Assembly (NCBI GenBank): GCA_049965815.1
Contig: JBMFVV010000005.1
Coordinates: 8,102 to 72,101, forward strand
Length of the DNA: 64,000 bases
Origin: GCA-001856825 sp049965815
GTDB lineage: Archaea; Thermoplasmatota; Thermoplasmata; Thermoplasmatales; GCA-001856825
Reading direction: 5' to 3'
In this document: positions 42,572-51,856 of the stretch, piece after piece
Layout of the letters: each line of letters starts with the position of its first letter
Position numbering within the stretch: position 1 is the first letter of the stretch
Notes under the pieces: model-generated
The model's input: only the letters and a program-made list of their open reading frames with translations
Told to the model about the DNA's origin: nothing
Databases searched by the model: none
Position numbers and translations under genes: made by a program

Positions 42572-44161
42572 TCAATTACCCCCGTTGTCAACCTTAGGCT
42601 GACCGGAAAGATCGCGAGAATCAGTTTCCATTGTGTTTATGAGGTCTGAAAAATCGTAAATGTTTATGCCCCCTCTTTTCCCAATATTTTCAAGTACTTT
42701 CTTCCTTCCATCGATAATAACATTTAGCTGTTCCAGTGATATATTTTCTGATCTTAGAATCCTTTCGTGCAGGTATGAATGCCCGCTGAAGAGAAATCTA
42801 TCTGCCTTTGGATCCCACTCGAATACTGTATTGTTAATGACTTCGTTTGTCTGTTTTTCTACCCCAACTACTTCAACAACCTTCTGAATCCTCCTCACGC
42901 TCCTTCCGTCCACTTTCACTATTCCCTGCAGTACTATCGTGTTAAGAGATGAAATCATTGACCTGGGTATATTCAGTGGCTCTCCTTCCAACCTATGAAT
43001 GAAAGATGGTATATCGTTGGAATGGAAAGTGCTGACCGCAGTGTGGCCGACTGCCATGGACTGAAAGACCGTATACGCTTCTTTTCCCCTTACCTCTCCT
43101 ACTATGATGTAATCAGGTCGCTGTCTGAGGCTATTTACCAGAAGGTCAAACATATCTACTTCTCCAATTCTTTTCCCCGTTGCAGGATTAACGTCACCTG
43201 TTCCCTGTCTTGTTAATGTCTGGACCCAATTTTCATGAGGTATATTCAGCTCCTTTGTATCCTCTATGCTTACTATCTTTTTGTCAGGGGGGATGAATGA
43301 AAGTATGGCGTTAAGAGTTGTAGTTTTCCCGGAGGCTGTCCCCCCTACAATGAAAATGTTCTGCCCCACTTCAAGTGCATACCAGATATATGCAGCAATA
43401 TCCGCACTCATTGTTCCCAGCTGAATTAAGTCAATAGGAGTTAGCGGGTCGTTTCTAAACCTCCTTATCGTGAACGTTGATCCGTTCTTTGTAACCTCCC
43501 TTCCAAGTGTTGCCTGAATCCTAGCACCACTAGGTAGTGAACAATCTACCATTGGAACTGCTATCGATAAGTGCTTTCCTGAACGTTGGACAATAAGCCT
43601 GACAAAATCGTCTAAATTGCTATCTGACTCGAAAATTATGTTTGTCGCTACTGGGCCGAATTTCCTATGAACGACATATATCGGCGTGTTAGAACCAACG
43701 CATGAAATATCTTCTATCATATCGTCTAGAAGAGGTACCTGAATTGGACCATACCCTTCGAATTCCCGATACAGGTAATAGAACACTTTCTCCAGTTCAA
43801 GATCTGATATTTTTAATTTTGATTCCTCTTGGTATTGCTGTAGGAATTTCCTTATGACCACTAATCTTTCATCCCTACTTTCAGGGAATACATTAATTGA
43901 TGCCAAAAAATGATTTCTCGCATTTTCAAGGAATACACGAGACTCTGTTTCCAGCACCGGTTCAACGACCTCGTAAGAATGGATTTCACTGCCCTTTTCC
44001 TTCAGAATCCTAACAGAACTGAAAGGCGATTCTATTTCATACTCTTCAACAATTTCCCAGCTTTCCGATAACGAAGTGTCTTTGCTTAATTCCTCATGGG
44101 TGAACTTGCTTGTGAGACTGTATTTCGTTTCCGCTGACAAAGTTAGGTGTTCATCAGGCAC
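42572..44161 (-). CDS. Type II/IV secretion ATPase (TadA/VirB11-like), second copy
   Basis: The 529-residue ATPase has Walker A GGTASGKTTTLNAI, the Asp box SIEDTKELNIPH, Walker B IIVGEVRGKEAYTVFQS and the conserved His box GHTAVSTFHSND. Such hexamers power pilus or archaellum assembly at the membrane. It is a clear paralogue of the protein encoded at 45922-47481 in the same operon. GTG 44161 lies 2 nt after the preceding gene's stop with a G-rich ribosome-binding site. Confidence 0.92.
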   Translation of the reverse strand: MPDEHLTLSAETKYSLTSKFTHEELSKDTSLSESWEIVEEYEIESPFSSVRILKEKGSEIHSYEVVEPVLETESRVFLENARNHFLASINVFPESRDERLVVIRKFLQQYQEESKLKISDLELEKVFYYLYREFEGYGPIQVPLLDDMIEDISCVGSNTPIYVVHRKFGPVATNIIFESDSNLDDFVRLIVQRSGKHLSIAVPMVDCSLPSGARIQATLGREVTKNGSTFTIRRFRNDPLTPIDLIQLGTMSADIAAYIWYALEVGQNIFIVGGTASGKTTTLNAILSFIPPDKKIVSIEDTKELNIPHENWVQTLTRQGTGDVNPATGKRIGEVDMFDLLVNSLRQRPDYIIVGEVRGKEAYTVFQSMAVGHTAVSTFHSNDIPSFIHRLEGEPLNIPRSMISSLNTIVLQGIVKVDGRSVRRIQKVVEVVGVEKQTNEVINNTVFEWDPKADRFLFSGHSYLHERILRSENISLEQLNVIIDGRKKVLENIGKRGGINIYDFSDLINTMETDSRDLSGQPKVDNGGN

Positions 44162-44163
44162 GA

Positions 44164-44997
44164 CTATATCCCCCCAACCAGAAGAAGAACAATGTAACCT
44201 GCTGACGCAAGGATAGCAGCATAAAGCATACCGCTAATGTATCTCCCGTCACCCAACACCCCAGACATCAGTCCGCTTCCAACACCCTGAATTATCACGA
44301 CACCTGTCAATATATTCTTGATCTCGGGGATAGATGTCAGATTGAGAAGATATGACGACGACACTGCGTTCCCCGAAACCAATTGCTGTGCCATCTTCGG
44401 AAAGAACTGCACATCCAGAATTACCACAGTAAGCAGGAAAACGATGTAAGATATCACTATTATAATTATATAGCTCCTCAGTTGCGAATATTTTTCCCTC
44501 GTCAGGAGCTGGGTTTCCCTTGAAGTATCTGCTATCAAGTTAAGAACTTCAGAAAGGTTTCCTCCTGACCTATTACTCTCTATCATGGTGCCGATCAACT
44601 TTACAACAAAAGGAGTGTTATTCCTTATTGCAAATTGCGACAGTGCTTCGTCGACGGATACCCCCCACCTGATCTGCGATGCCATCTTCTTTATCTCTCT
44701 GCTTAAGATTCCATACTGACCCTCTGAAGCCACGACTATAGACTCTGCAAGGTTTGTCCCAAATTTAGATGCCTCTGCAACATCCCTTATGAAATCTGGA
44801 AGTCTGCTCTCTATGGCATTTATCCTTCTCCTCCTTATGAGGTCGTCAGTGCCAGGTGGTACCAACATAAGGATTATACCCAAAACAATGAGATCGAATG
44901 ATAGCGCATAATCTGCAGGTGTGCGGATGTGAATATATACCGCAATCAAAAATGAAATCACTCCTAGAGATATCCCTGCCATGGAAGGCCTGTTCAA
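44164..44997 (-). CDS. Pilus assembly membrane protein, TadC-like
   Basis: The 277-residue protein is a T2SSF/TadC-type platform protein: membrane segments at both ends, and a central helical region with SRLPDFIRDVAEASKFGTNLAESI and the family pattern NRSGGNLSEVLNLIADTSRE. It overlaps the preceding gene by 4 nt (TTGA), with GAGGTGCGG before its TTG. With the next gene it forms the membrane platform on which the ATPase acts. Confidence 0.85.
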   Translation of the reverse strand: MNRPSMAGISLGVISFLIAVYIHIRTPADYALSFDLIVLGIILMLVPPGTDDLIRRRRINAIESRLPDFIRDVAEASKFGTNLAESIVVASEGQYGILSREIKKMASQIRWGVSVDEALSQFAIRNNTPFVVKLIGTMIESNRSGGNLSEVLNLIADTSRETQLLTREKYSQLRSYIIIIVISYIVFLLTVVILDVQFFPKMAQQLVSGNAVSSSYLLNLTSIPEIKNILTGVVIIQGVGSGLMSGVLGDGRYISGMLYAAILASAGYIVLLLVGGI

Positions 44998-45929
44998 GAT
45001 ATCCGCACCTCTTTGTCTACACTGGAGATAATAAGCACGAAGGCAGCTATCATTACCGGAAGTACTAGAAATGAGAAAATGAGTAGGAATGAAATCGTCG
45101 CGCCGCTCGCATTCCTTGCAATGACAGACATCACGGCCAAGATTACAATCAGGAACAGGGGAAAGGCGACTCCTATCGTGACATAAGTTTCAGCGAAAAC
45201 TGAAACGCTCTCCGAGTTCTTCTTTATGGATACCCTCAGCATATTCTGGTACTCCATCGCCTTGTTTACGAAGTATGGTTTCAGCCTCGCACCGGCAGCG
45301 GATGCCGTCACTGCACCCTGGAGGAATTTCTGCCACTCTACAGATGGACTCTTCCTTGCAACTTCCTCTATTGCGCTGAAAATGTCCATTCCCAGCAGTT
45401 CTGTACGATTCGCTATCTTGGAAGCTTCCCTGCTGACTTCCCCATATTCTTTCATCTTCGACAGTTTCGACATTATCGTGCTTATGGGTACGTCTGCATT
45501 CGACATTGCCGATATGAAGGCAAGAGCAGATCCAAGATTTTCATCTATCTTTTTTCCTCTTGAAGATGACCTCATTTGTGGTATGTAAAACCCAATTCCG
45601 GTGACGAGAATGATTGAGGCGGGTATTGAAAGGGCAACTAAAACGGGTTGAAATTTCAGGAAGTACGCAACCAACGTCAACATAGCGAATATTATTCCTA
45701 CGATGAGAATAGAAAACAGGACTTCGCTTGAGTATGCGGTTGATGTCATTTCTATCTCTGCCTTGTCTAGTTGCGTCTGTAAATTCTCCAGGAGTTCTGA
45801 ACTTTTATTCCTGAAAAAAGAGGAAAATAATTTCTCTGATATTTTTAGGAAAGCACTCTCTCTGTTTGAAGCAGCAGCATCCCTTGGTCTTAATTTTTTT
45901 TGATCTTCATAACTTAGCTGTTCAGGCAT
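44994..45929 (-). CDS. Pilus assembly membrane protein, TadB-like
   Basis: The 311-residue protein has an N-terminal cytosolic part, paired membrane segments, a helical cytosolic T2SSF domain (LGSALAFISAMSNADVPISTIMSKL) and two C-terminal segments. It corresponds to the first platform protein of Tad-like systems. ATG 45929 (MPEQLSYED) is chosen because GGAGGGG lies 7 nt upstream; it overlaps the end of the upstream ATPase gene by 8 nt. Confidence 0.85.
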   Translation of the reverse strand: MPEQLSYEDQKKLRPRDAAASNRESAFLKISEKLFSSFFRNKSSELLENLQTQLDKAEIEMTSTAYSSEVLFSILIVGIIFAMLTLVAYFLKFQPVLVALSIPASIILVTGIGFYIPQMRSSSRGKKIDENLGSALAFISAMSNADVPISTIMSKLSKMKEYGEVSREASKIANRTELLGMDIFSAIEEVARKSPSVEWQKFLQGAVTASAAGARLKPYFVNKAMEYQNMLRVSIKKNSESVSVFAETYVTIGVAFPLFLIVILAVMSVIARNASGATISFLLIFSFLVLPVMIAAFVLIISSVDKEVRIS

Positions 45930-47481
45930 CGGTACCCCTCCTGCTGTCCGTTGACAGTGCAACTTCAGAGTAGACCTTTTCAGGGTCCTGATAATACCTC
46001 CTTAGATATTTCCACATTTCACTGTAGCCAGTTACATTTTGTTTTGCGAGAAATTTCAGTATTTCTTTCCTCCTTTTGAACTCTTCAGTCAGGCCTTCAA
46101 GAATGGCTGACTCCCCTGTCATAACTATCTTGTCAACCGTCTGGTTCCAGGAGAAGATCGTGTTGAATGTGATCTCATTTGTCTCAGAATCTATCTGTAT
46201 GATCTCTGATACATCAGTTAGTCTCCTCTTTGTCGTTCCATCTGCCCTGACAAGTGACTGTCTGACCACGATGTTTATTGACGGCAGCATTGTCCTTGGG
46301 ATGTTTAGAGGTTGACTCTCCAACCTTGTTATCATGTTCTCCACCGACTCCGCGTGCATTGTAGTAAGTGTTGTCTGCCCCATTGTCATTGCCTGGAACA
46401 GGTTGTAAGCTTCCTTCCCTCTTACTTCCCCTACCAGCATATAATCCGGTCTCTGCCTCAGTGCACTTACTAGCAGGTCAAACATGTCGATCTCACCTGC
46501 TGATTTTCCTGATATGAACCTTCCCTCGCCAACTCCAACTCTCGTCACGGCTCCGATCCAGTTTTTATGAGGTATGTTTATCTCCTTTGTATCTTCGATA
46601 CTGACTATCTTTGACGATGGTGGGATGAATAGAGAGATAGCATTGAGCGTTGAAGTTTTCCCGACACCAGTCCCCCCGATTATGATTATGTTCTTGCCAT
46701 GCTCGATTGCAAGCCAGAGATATGCAATTAGATCAGATGAAGCCGTATCCATGACAACTAAATCTATTGGAGTTAGCGGAATATGTTTGAATAATCTGAT
46801 GGAAAACGTTCCGCCTCTTGCTGTCACTTCATGCCCGAACGTTGCATTTATCCTGTTGCCCTCCGGAGTCGTTGCATCCAGTATTGGGTCAGATATGGAT
46901 ATTTGCTTGTTTCCCTTCTGAGCAAGGAGCACTATGAAGTTGTTTAACTCCCTGTCGCTTTCAAATTTAACATTTGTCTTTAGGTTCTGGTACTTCTTGT
47001 GGTAGACGTATATTGGAATATTTACGCCGTCACAAGATATGTCCTCTATATTGCTATCGTTCATTATGGCGTCAATCTTGCCGTATCCCAGGAACTCACT
47101 TGTGAGTATATAGTGAATTTGGCCCAGTGATTGGTCGCCAATCCTTTTCCCCCTCCCAAGAAAGTACATTTCAATTTCTCTTCTTATGTAACTCTCGATC
47201 TCCTTCCTTTCCGGAGATGAGGGGATTTCCCCTATATCGCTGAGTAATGCTTTCCTCAGTTCTTCCATTTCCTCAATCCCTTCTCTTCCTAATTCAGCAT
47301 CTACCAGACGGTATAGCATTCTCGCAGTCTTAATGTCTCTGCGTATCTCAACCGTCACGTACTGATTGATAGGATATGTTTCTACTAACTCTAGATCAGC
47401 ATCGCTATTCGTTACGCTACCGCCTTCTTTATAATTGATGGCGGGAAAAGAAATCTTACCATCGGGAGGATAGCGGTGCAC
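45922..47481 (-). CDS. Type II/IV secretion ATPase (TadA/VirB11-like), first copy
   Basis: This 519-residue ATPase has Walker A GGTGVGKTSTLNAI, SIEDTKEINIPH, Walker B MLVGEVRGKEAYNLFQA and the His box GQTTLTTMHAES. It opens the secretion operon. The TATA-like AATATTTATT is centred 24 nt before GTG 47481, so the message appears leaderless and the GTG is well supported. It is a paralogue of the ATPase at 42572-44161; the two may act in extension and retraction or in two machines. Confidence 0.92.
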   Translation of the reverse strand: MHRYPPDGKISFPAINYKEGGSVTNSDADLELVETYPINQYVTVEIRRDIKTARMLYRLVDAELGREGIEEMEELRKALLSDIGEIPSSPERKEIESYIRREIEMYFLGRGKRIGDQSLGQIHYILTSEFLGYGKIDAIMNDSNIEDISCDGVNIPIYVYHKKYQNLKTNVKFESDRELNNFIVLLAQKGNKQISISDPILDATTPEGNRINATFGHEVTARGGTFSIRLFKHIPLTPIDLVVMDTASSDLIAYLWLAIEHGKNIIIIGGTGVGKTSTLNAISLFIPPSSKIVSIEDTKEINIPHKNWIGAVTRVGVGEGRFISGKSAGEIDMFDLLVSALRQRPDYMLVGEVRGKEAYNLFQAMTMGQTTLTTMHAESVENMITRLESQPLNIPRTMLPSINIVVRQSLVRADGTTKRRLTDVSEIIQIDSETNEITFNTIFSWNQTVDKIVMTGESAILEGLTEEFKRRKEILKFLAKQNVTGYSEMWKYLRRYYQDPEKVYSEVALSTDSRRGTDA

Positions 47482-47500
47482 ATTGTTTATTTACACTTAG

Positions 47501-47510
47501 AATAAATATT
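47501..47510 (-). promoter_or_regulatory. TATA box of the pilus assembly operon
   Basis: AATATTTATT on the minus strand is centred 24 nt from the GTG start of the first ATPase gene. All five genes downstream are overlapping or nearly so, which makes this the likely promoter of the whole operon. Confidence 0.55.
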
Positions 47511-47520
47511 GTTTTGCTCT

Positions 47521-49839
47521 TCAGAAAAAATCCTCTAGGGTGCTCTTTCGTCTTACCTCTGCCGTCTTTAGTGATGACTCGTCCACATTGAATACTTCAG
47601 TTATCCTTGAAAGAGTCTGTGCAACTCTGTCTGCATAGTACTCGTAATCTGGTTTGTATTCGAATGGTACATTCGGTATGTAAGGTTCAACCACCTGAGG
47701 CCTCTTTTTGCTGTCAACAACAATCCATGAAACTTTCATTCCCGGGATGAACTCCCGACCCATCTTCATCAACTTCCTAGCTGCCTGCACGTTGGCCAGA
47801 GAATCCATTTCCTTATAGAATTCAAAATCCTTTACAGACCTGGATATTACGAGTTTATCTGCCTCCACTCTCCCCTCTCTTACGTCTGAAATTATTTCCT
47901 TGGCACGCCTGAGTGCTCCGTTAACGTCTCTGTCAAGAATGTGATTGAATATCTCCATCAGTGCATCTGACTGCAAGTCGAATGAATCTGTCCTCCTTAT
48001 CTCATACCCTCTCACAACCATATTACCTGCTTCCTGCTTGGGGAACAATATCTTGCCGGCGTACCTCTTCTTAGCACCATGTGAGAACAACGGATCGAGG
48101 ACCCTCTCTACCTCTATTATGATACCCAGCTTCTTAAATATCTCCTCCTTCAACCCGTTTGACAACTGCAATGCTTCATCTACCGTCGCCTTCCCAGTCT
48201 TTATGAATATTGAGTCTGTATCCCCATATACTACCTGTATGCCATTACTTGTAAAATCTGATATGATCCCCTTGATTGTATCCCTGGCGAAAGCTGTTAT
48301 GCTGGACCCAATATTCTGATCTGTGAAACGGTAAAAGCTGGATGCAAATACTCCGTAAAATGAATTCATAAGAACCTTTACCTGACTCTGCATGCTGTCT
48401 AAATACCTCCTCTTGTCAGGGTCCTTTTCCTTCTTCATTAAGTCCTTATACCCATCCCTGGTCTTCATCAATTTCTCCAATAGTTCTGGAATCAGGCCCC
48501 TCCTCACCTCAGGACTCAGGAACCTAGTACCGTTTGGAGAAACTATCTCTCCATCAGGGGACATAGTGGTAAAACAGATGTTGTATTTTATCATAAGGCT
48601 CGGATACATACTCTTGAAGTCCATTACTGCAACCATGTCATAAAGTCCAGGTTCAATTGAATGAACGTAGCCTCCTTCAATCTTCTCAGCATTCTGGTTG
48701 ACAAAATTGTTCATGGGAACTGCTATCTTTCTCCTGTCAGCCTCCCTAATCACTAGCGAATCTATGAGGGTGGAATTTCCCGAGTTGAACACGTCGTCCA
48801 GCGGGATCATTGCAACAGTGCTCATGTTCTCGTACTTTTCTATTACGTCTATCTTTTCCAGTATCTTCAGGGCTAGAAGGGAGTCCCTTATGCAGTACTT
48901 TATCACCCTGTCCCTGTCACGCTCCCACTCCTGCTCGATGCTGAGCCTGTCCACATCTCCCTTTGCCTCCCCTAGAAGTTCCTGAGACACATATGCCAGT
49001 GTCTCCTGCTTTGGATGTATCTCCCGCTTCACGTTCCACCATGCATCTGCAACCACCCTGCCATGAATTCTCCAGAACTGGTCCTGTATCCTCTGAGGGG
49101 TAGTTATATCCCTTCCAAGATACATGGAAATGTTCTCCTTGTTTGCCAGTTTTTCAAGAAATGGAAGATCGTACCCATCAATGTTATATCCAGTTATTAT
49201 GTCAGGATCTTCCTTCCGGATAGTCGTTAGGAACTTCTCCAGTATATCTCTTGGTTCCCCGTATATCGCACCATCCTCATACTTCCCCTTGAAACTTGTG
49301 GTATAACCTATGACGTAAAGCTTCTGGTCCTTTATGCTGTTCTCAATGTCGAAGCTTAATATCTTGATAGGCGGGAGAAAATCGGTTGTTCTCTCCAGGT
49401 TATCAGCAACTATCACGTGATCCACGGAGAATTTATCACTCTTTATCTCCGTTCCGTTGAACCTTATGCAGCTTCCAAGGTCAAAGTCGTAGAAGAACCT
49501 GAAGTGAAACGGTATATCTGCTGCGAGCACTCTGTTAGCTTCCGTGATGTACTTTCTGAATTCAGGAACTCTCCAAGGTGACTTGCACGTGAATTTGACA
49601 GCCTTTCTTTCCGTGCCCTTGTACCAGAGATTGACTTCTTCTATGCTGACCATTTCATCGACTGACTTCAGCCTCTTGATCTCATCTTCCCTTGGTTCAA
49701 TCGCAAAGAAATAAGGCAGGAACTTCTTGTAAAGGACTGCAAACGATTCACCATTTCTGTTTCTTCCAAATATCTCAATGACGGGTAACCCATTTTCATT
49801 ATAATACGACGAAGTGATTACCCTGATTTCATCTTCCAT
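47521..49839 (-). CDS. polB: Family B DNA polymerase
   Basis: The 772-residue replicative polymerase has the 3'-5' exonuclease motifs ILSFDIENS (Exo I) and NIDGYDLPF (Exo II). The polymerase motifs A (DFKSMYPSLMIKYNI), B (LMNSFYGVFASSFYRF) and C (YGDTDSIFI) are all intact. No intein is present at the common polymerase sites. ATG 49839 is chosen over TTG 49863 because AGTATATTTG lies about 27 nt upstream. It is divergent from pyrG. Confidence 0.96.
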   Translation of the reverse strand: MEDEIRVITSSYYNENGLPVIEIFGRNRNGESFAVLYKKFLPYFFAIEPREDEIKRLKSVDEMVSIEEVNLWYKGTERKAVKFTCKSPWRVPEFRKYITEANRVLAADIPFHFRFFYDFDLGSCIRFNGTEIKSDKFSVDHVIVADNLERTTDFLPPIKILSFDIENSIKDQKLYVIGYTTSFKGKYEDGAIYGEPRDILEKFLTTIRKEDPDIITGYNIDGYDLPFLEKLANKENISMYLGRDITTPQRIQDQFWRIHGRVVADAWWNVKREIHPKQETLAYVSQELLGEAKGDVDRLSIEQEWERDRDRVIKYCIRDSLLALKILEKIDVIEKYENMSTVAMIPLDDVFNSGNSTLIDSLVIREADRRKIAVPMNNFVNQNAEKIEGGYVHSIEPGLYDMVAVMDFKSMYPSLMIKYNICFTTMSPDGEIVSPNGTRFLSPEVRRGLIPELLEKLMKTRDGYKDLMKKEKDPDKRRYLDSMQSQVKVLMNSFYGVFASSFYRFTDQNIGSSITAFARDTIKGIISDFTSNGIQVVYGDTDSIFIKTGKATVDEALQLSNGLKEEIFKKLGIIIEVERVLDPLFSHGAKKRYAGKILFPKQEAGNMVVRGYEIRRTDSFDLQSDALMEIFNHILDRDVNGALRRAKEIISDVREGRVEADKLVISRSVKDFEFYKEMDSLANVQAARKLMKMGREFIPGMKVSWIVVDSKKRPQVVEPYIPNVPFEYKPDYEYYADRVAQTLSRITEVFNVDESSLKTAEVRRKSTLEDFF

Positions 49840-49974
49840 TGACCAACCATGAAGTCTTTTCAAATATACTTTATTGGACCAATTTCATACTGTCCGGATT
49901 CTGTTCTCAGCCATTTTAAATACTATGGCAAGCGTGGTTCAAAAAAGATTAATATCCTCAGAGAAATAAGAGAT

Positions 49975-51606
49975 ATGCGTTATGTAGTCGTTACGGGGGG
50001 GGTTATTTCTGGGATTGGGAAGGGAACAATAACGTCCTCACTGGCATACATCTTAAGGGAAAGAAATTACAAGGTTGACATTGTCAAGATAGACCCATAC
50101 ATCAACTACGATGCGGGTACTATGAACCCATACCAGCACGGAGAAGTTTTTGTGCTGAGCGATGGAACGGAAACAGACCTTGATCTTGGTAATTATGAAA
50201 GGTTCCTCAGCAGGAATCTTAAGAGCGGAAATAACCTCACCACTGGAAAGGTTTACAAATGGGTCATAGAGAAGGAAAGGAGGGGAGACTTTCTTGGAAG
50301 CACTGTCCAGATCATCCCTCATGTCACTGATGAGATCAAGAGGAGGATCAGGTCCATCGGGCTTGAGGACAATTCCGACATAGTCCTGATAGAGGTTGGA
50401 GGTGTGGTGGGTGATATCGAATCTATGCCCTTCCTTGAGGCACTTCGCCAGATGAGACTCGAGGAAGATGGAAAGATATTCTTTATTCATGTTACATATG
50501 TGCCAACGCTCAGGAGCGTAGGTGAGCCGAAGACAAAACCCACACAGCACAGTGTCAAAGAATTGAGGTCAATCGGTATACAGCCAGATGCGATCATAGC
50601 AAGAAGCGAAACTGAGCTCGATAGGGATCTAAAGGAGAAGATAGCTCTGTTCACCCAGGTTGATGAAAAGGCTGTTATCAGCGTGCCTGATGTGGGAGAC
50701 ATTTTCACTATGCCGTTGTTGTTGAACGACACCGTTCTTCCAAATTATATCCTGGAAAAGATGGGACTGAAACCTAACGAGTCGAAGATGGAGTTCTGGA
50801 GAGGTATAGTGGCAAACATCAAAAAACCGTCACACTACGTCACTATAGGCGTTGTTGGAAAATATGTACAGATAAAGGATTCGTATATTTCCAATGAACA
50901 CTCATTCATGCACGTGACTGGAAAGACAGGAATAGGTGTCAAGCTGAAATGGATCAATTCAGAGAAGGAGGAACACATAGAAGAAATGCTGGGCGATGTG
51001 GATGGCGTCCTCATTCCCTGGGGTTATGGGCCGAGGGGAACAGAGGGAAAGATCAGGGCAATCAAATTCGCGAGAGAAAATAATGTCCCCCTACTTGGCA
51101 TATGCTTCGGATTTCAACTGACTGTAGTGGAGTTTGCAAGAAATGTTCTCGGGATGGAAGGGGCCAATTCGAGTGAGCTGAATCCTGATACAAAATATCC
51201 TGTCATAGACCTTTTGCCGGAACAGGTTGGACTCACTGACAAAGGAGGAACGATGAGGCTTGGTGACACGAAAGTTATCATAAAGAAGGGCACTAAGGCT
51301 TATGAGCTCTACGGAAAGGAAGAGGTTTACGAAAGGCACAGGCACAGATATGAAGTCAACCCGAAATATATAGACTCTTTCGAGAAAAATGGAATGCATT
51401 TTTCTGCGACAGATGAAAGTGGCACTAGGATGGAAATCCTTGAATTGGAAGGACATCCATTCTTCATGGGCTCCCAGTTCCATGCAGAGTTTATAAGTAG
51501 ACCAGAGAAACCCTCAATATTGCACGAGGCACTCGTGCTCGCAGCGTCTAAATATAATAACATTCGCAGAAAGAAATTTATAGAACAGGAAAAATTTGCG
51601 AAATAG
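49975..51606 (+). CDS. pyrG: CTP synthase
   Basis: The 543-residue enzyme makes CTP from UTP, ATP and glutamine. The synthetase domain starts MRYVVVTGGVISGIGKGTITSS with its P-loop. The glutaminase domain has the nucleophile Cys in GICFGFQL and the catalytic His-Glu in GSQFHAEF. ATG 49975 is chosen; the longer upstream frame adds residues before the invariant start. GATTAATATC lies about 25 nt upstream, implying a leaderless message. Confidence 0.97.
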   Translation: MRYVVVTGGVISGIGKGTITSSLAYILRERNYKVDIVKIDPYINYDAGTMNPYQHGEVFVLSDGTETDLDLGNYERFLSRNLKSGNNLTTGKVYKWVIEKERRGDFLGSTVQIIPHVTDEIKRRIRSIGLEDNSDIVLIEVGGVVGDIESMPFLEALRQMRLEEDGKIFFIHVTYVPTLRSVGEPKTKPTQHSVKELRSIGIQPDAIIARSETELDRDLKEKIALFTQVDEKAVISVPDVGDIFTMPLLLNDTVLPNYILEKMGLKPNESKMEFWRGIVANIKKPSHYVTIGVVGKYVQIKDSYISNEHSFMHVTGKTGIGVKLKWINSEKEEHIEEMLGDVDGVLIPWGYGPRGTEGKIRAIKFARENNVPLLGICFGFQLTVVEFARNVLGMEGANSSELNPDTKYPVIDLLPEQVGLTDKGGTMRLGDTKVIIKKGTKAYELYGKEEVYERHRHRYEVNPKYIDSFEKNGMHFSATDESGTRMEILELEGHPFFMGSQFHAEFISRPEKPSILHEALVLAASKYNNIRRKKFIEQEKFAK

Positions 51607-51636
51607 TTAAATACCGAAAGGATATATTAGTGGCCT

Positions 51637-51852
51637 ATGCCTAATTCTCTCAAAAAAGTAGGTAATGTTCTAGGAGTGAGGGAAGGAAAGTTGATTGCAA
51701 AGTTGGATAGGGAGGTTCAGTTATCGACCAGAATATTTGGAAAGGACGGAAAACCTCTGGGCAAGATATCTAGACTGTTTGGCCCTGTAAAAGCCCCCTA
51801 TATAGCCATAGATTCCAAGGGAGTAATGGCAAAGGAAGTATACGTGAGGTGA
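51637..51852 (+). CDS. gar1: H/ACA RNP protein Gar1
   Basis: The 71-residue protein matches archaeal Gar1: KLIAKLDREVQLSTRIFGKDGKPLGKISRLFGPVKAPYIAID with the FGPVKxPY signature. Gar1 joins Cbf5, Nop10 and L7Ae in H/ACA particles that pseudouridylate rRNA. A TATA-like GTTAAATACC overlaps the pyrG stop region about 26 nt upstream. The tfb gene follows after 4 nt; gar1-tfb adjacency is common in archaea. Confidence 0.93.
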   Translation: MPNSLKKVGNVLGVREGKLIAKLDREVQLSTRIFGKDGKPLGKISRLFGPVKAPYIAIDSKGVMAKEVYVR

Positions 51853-51856
51853 AAGA

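Noticed and set aside
49849..49974. Longer N-terminus for CTP synthase
   Set aside because: The added 42 residues precede the invariant MRYVVVTGG start and overlap the polB start region.
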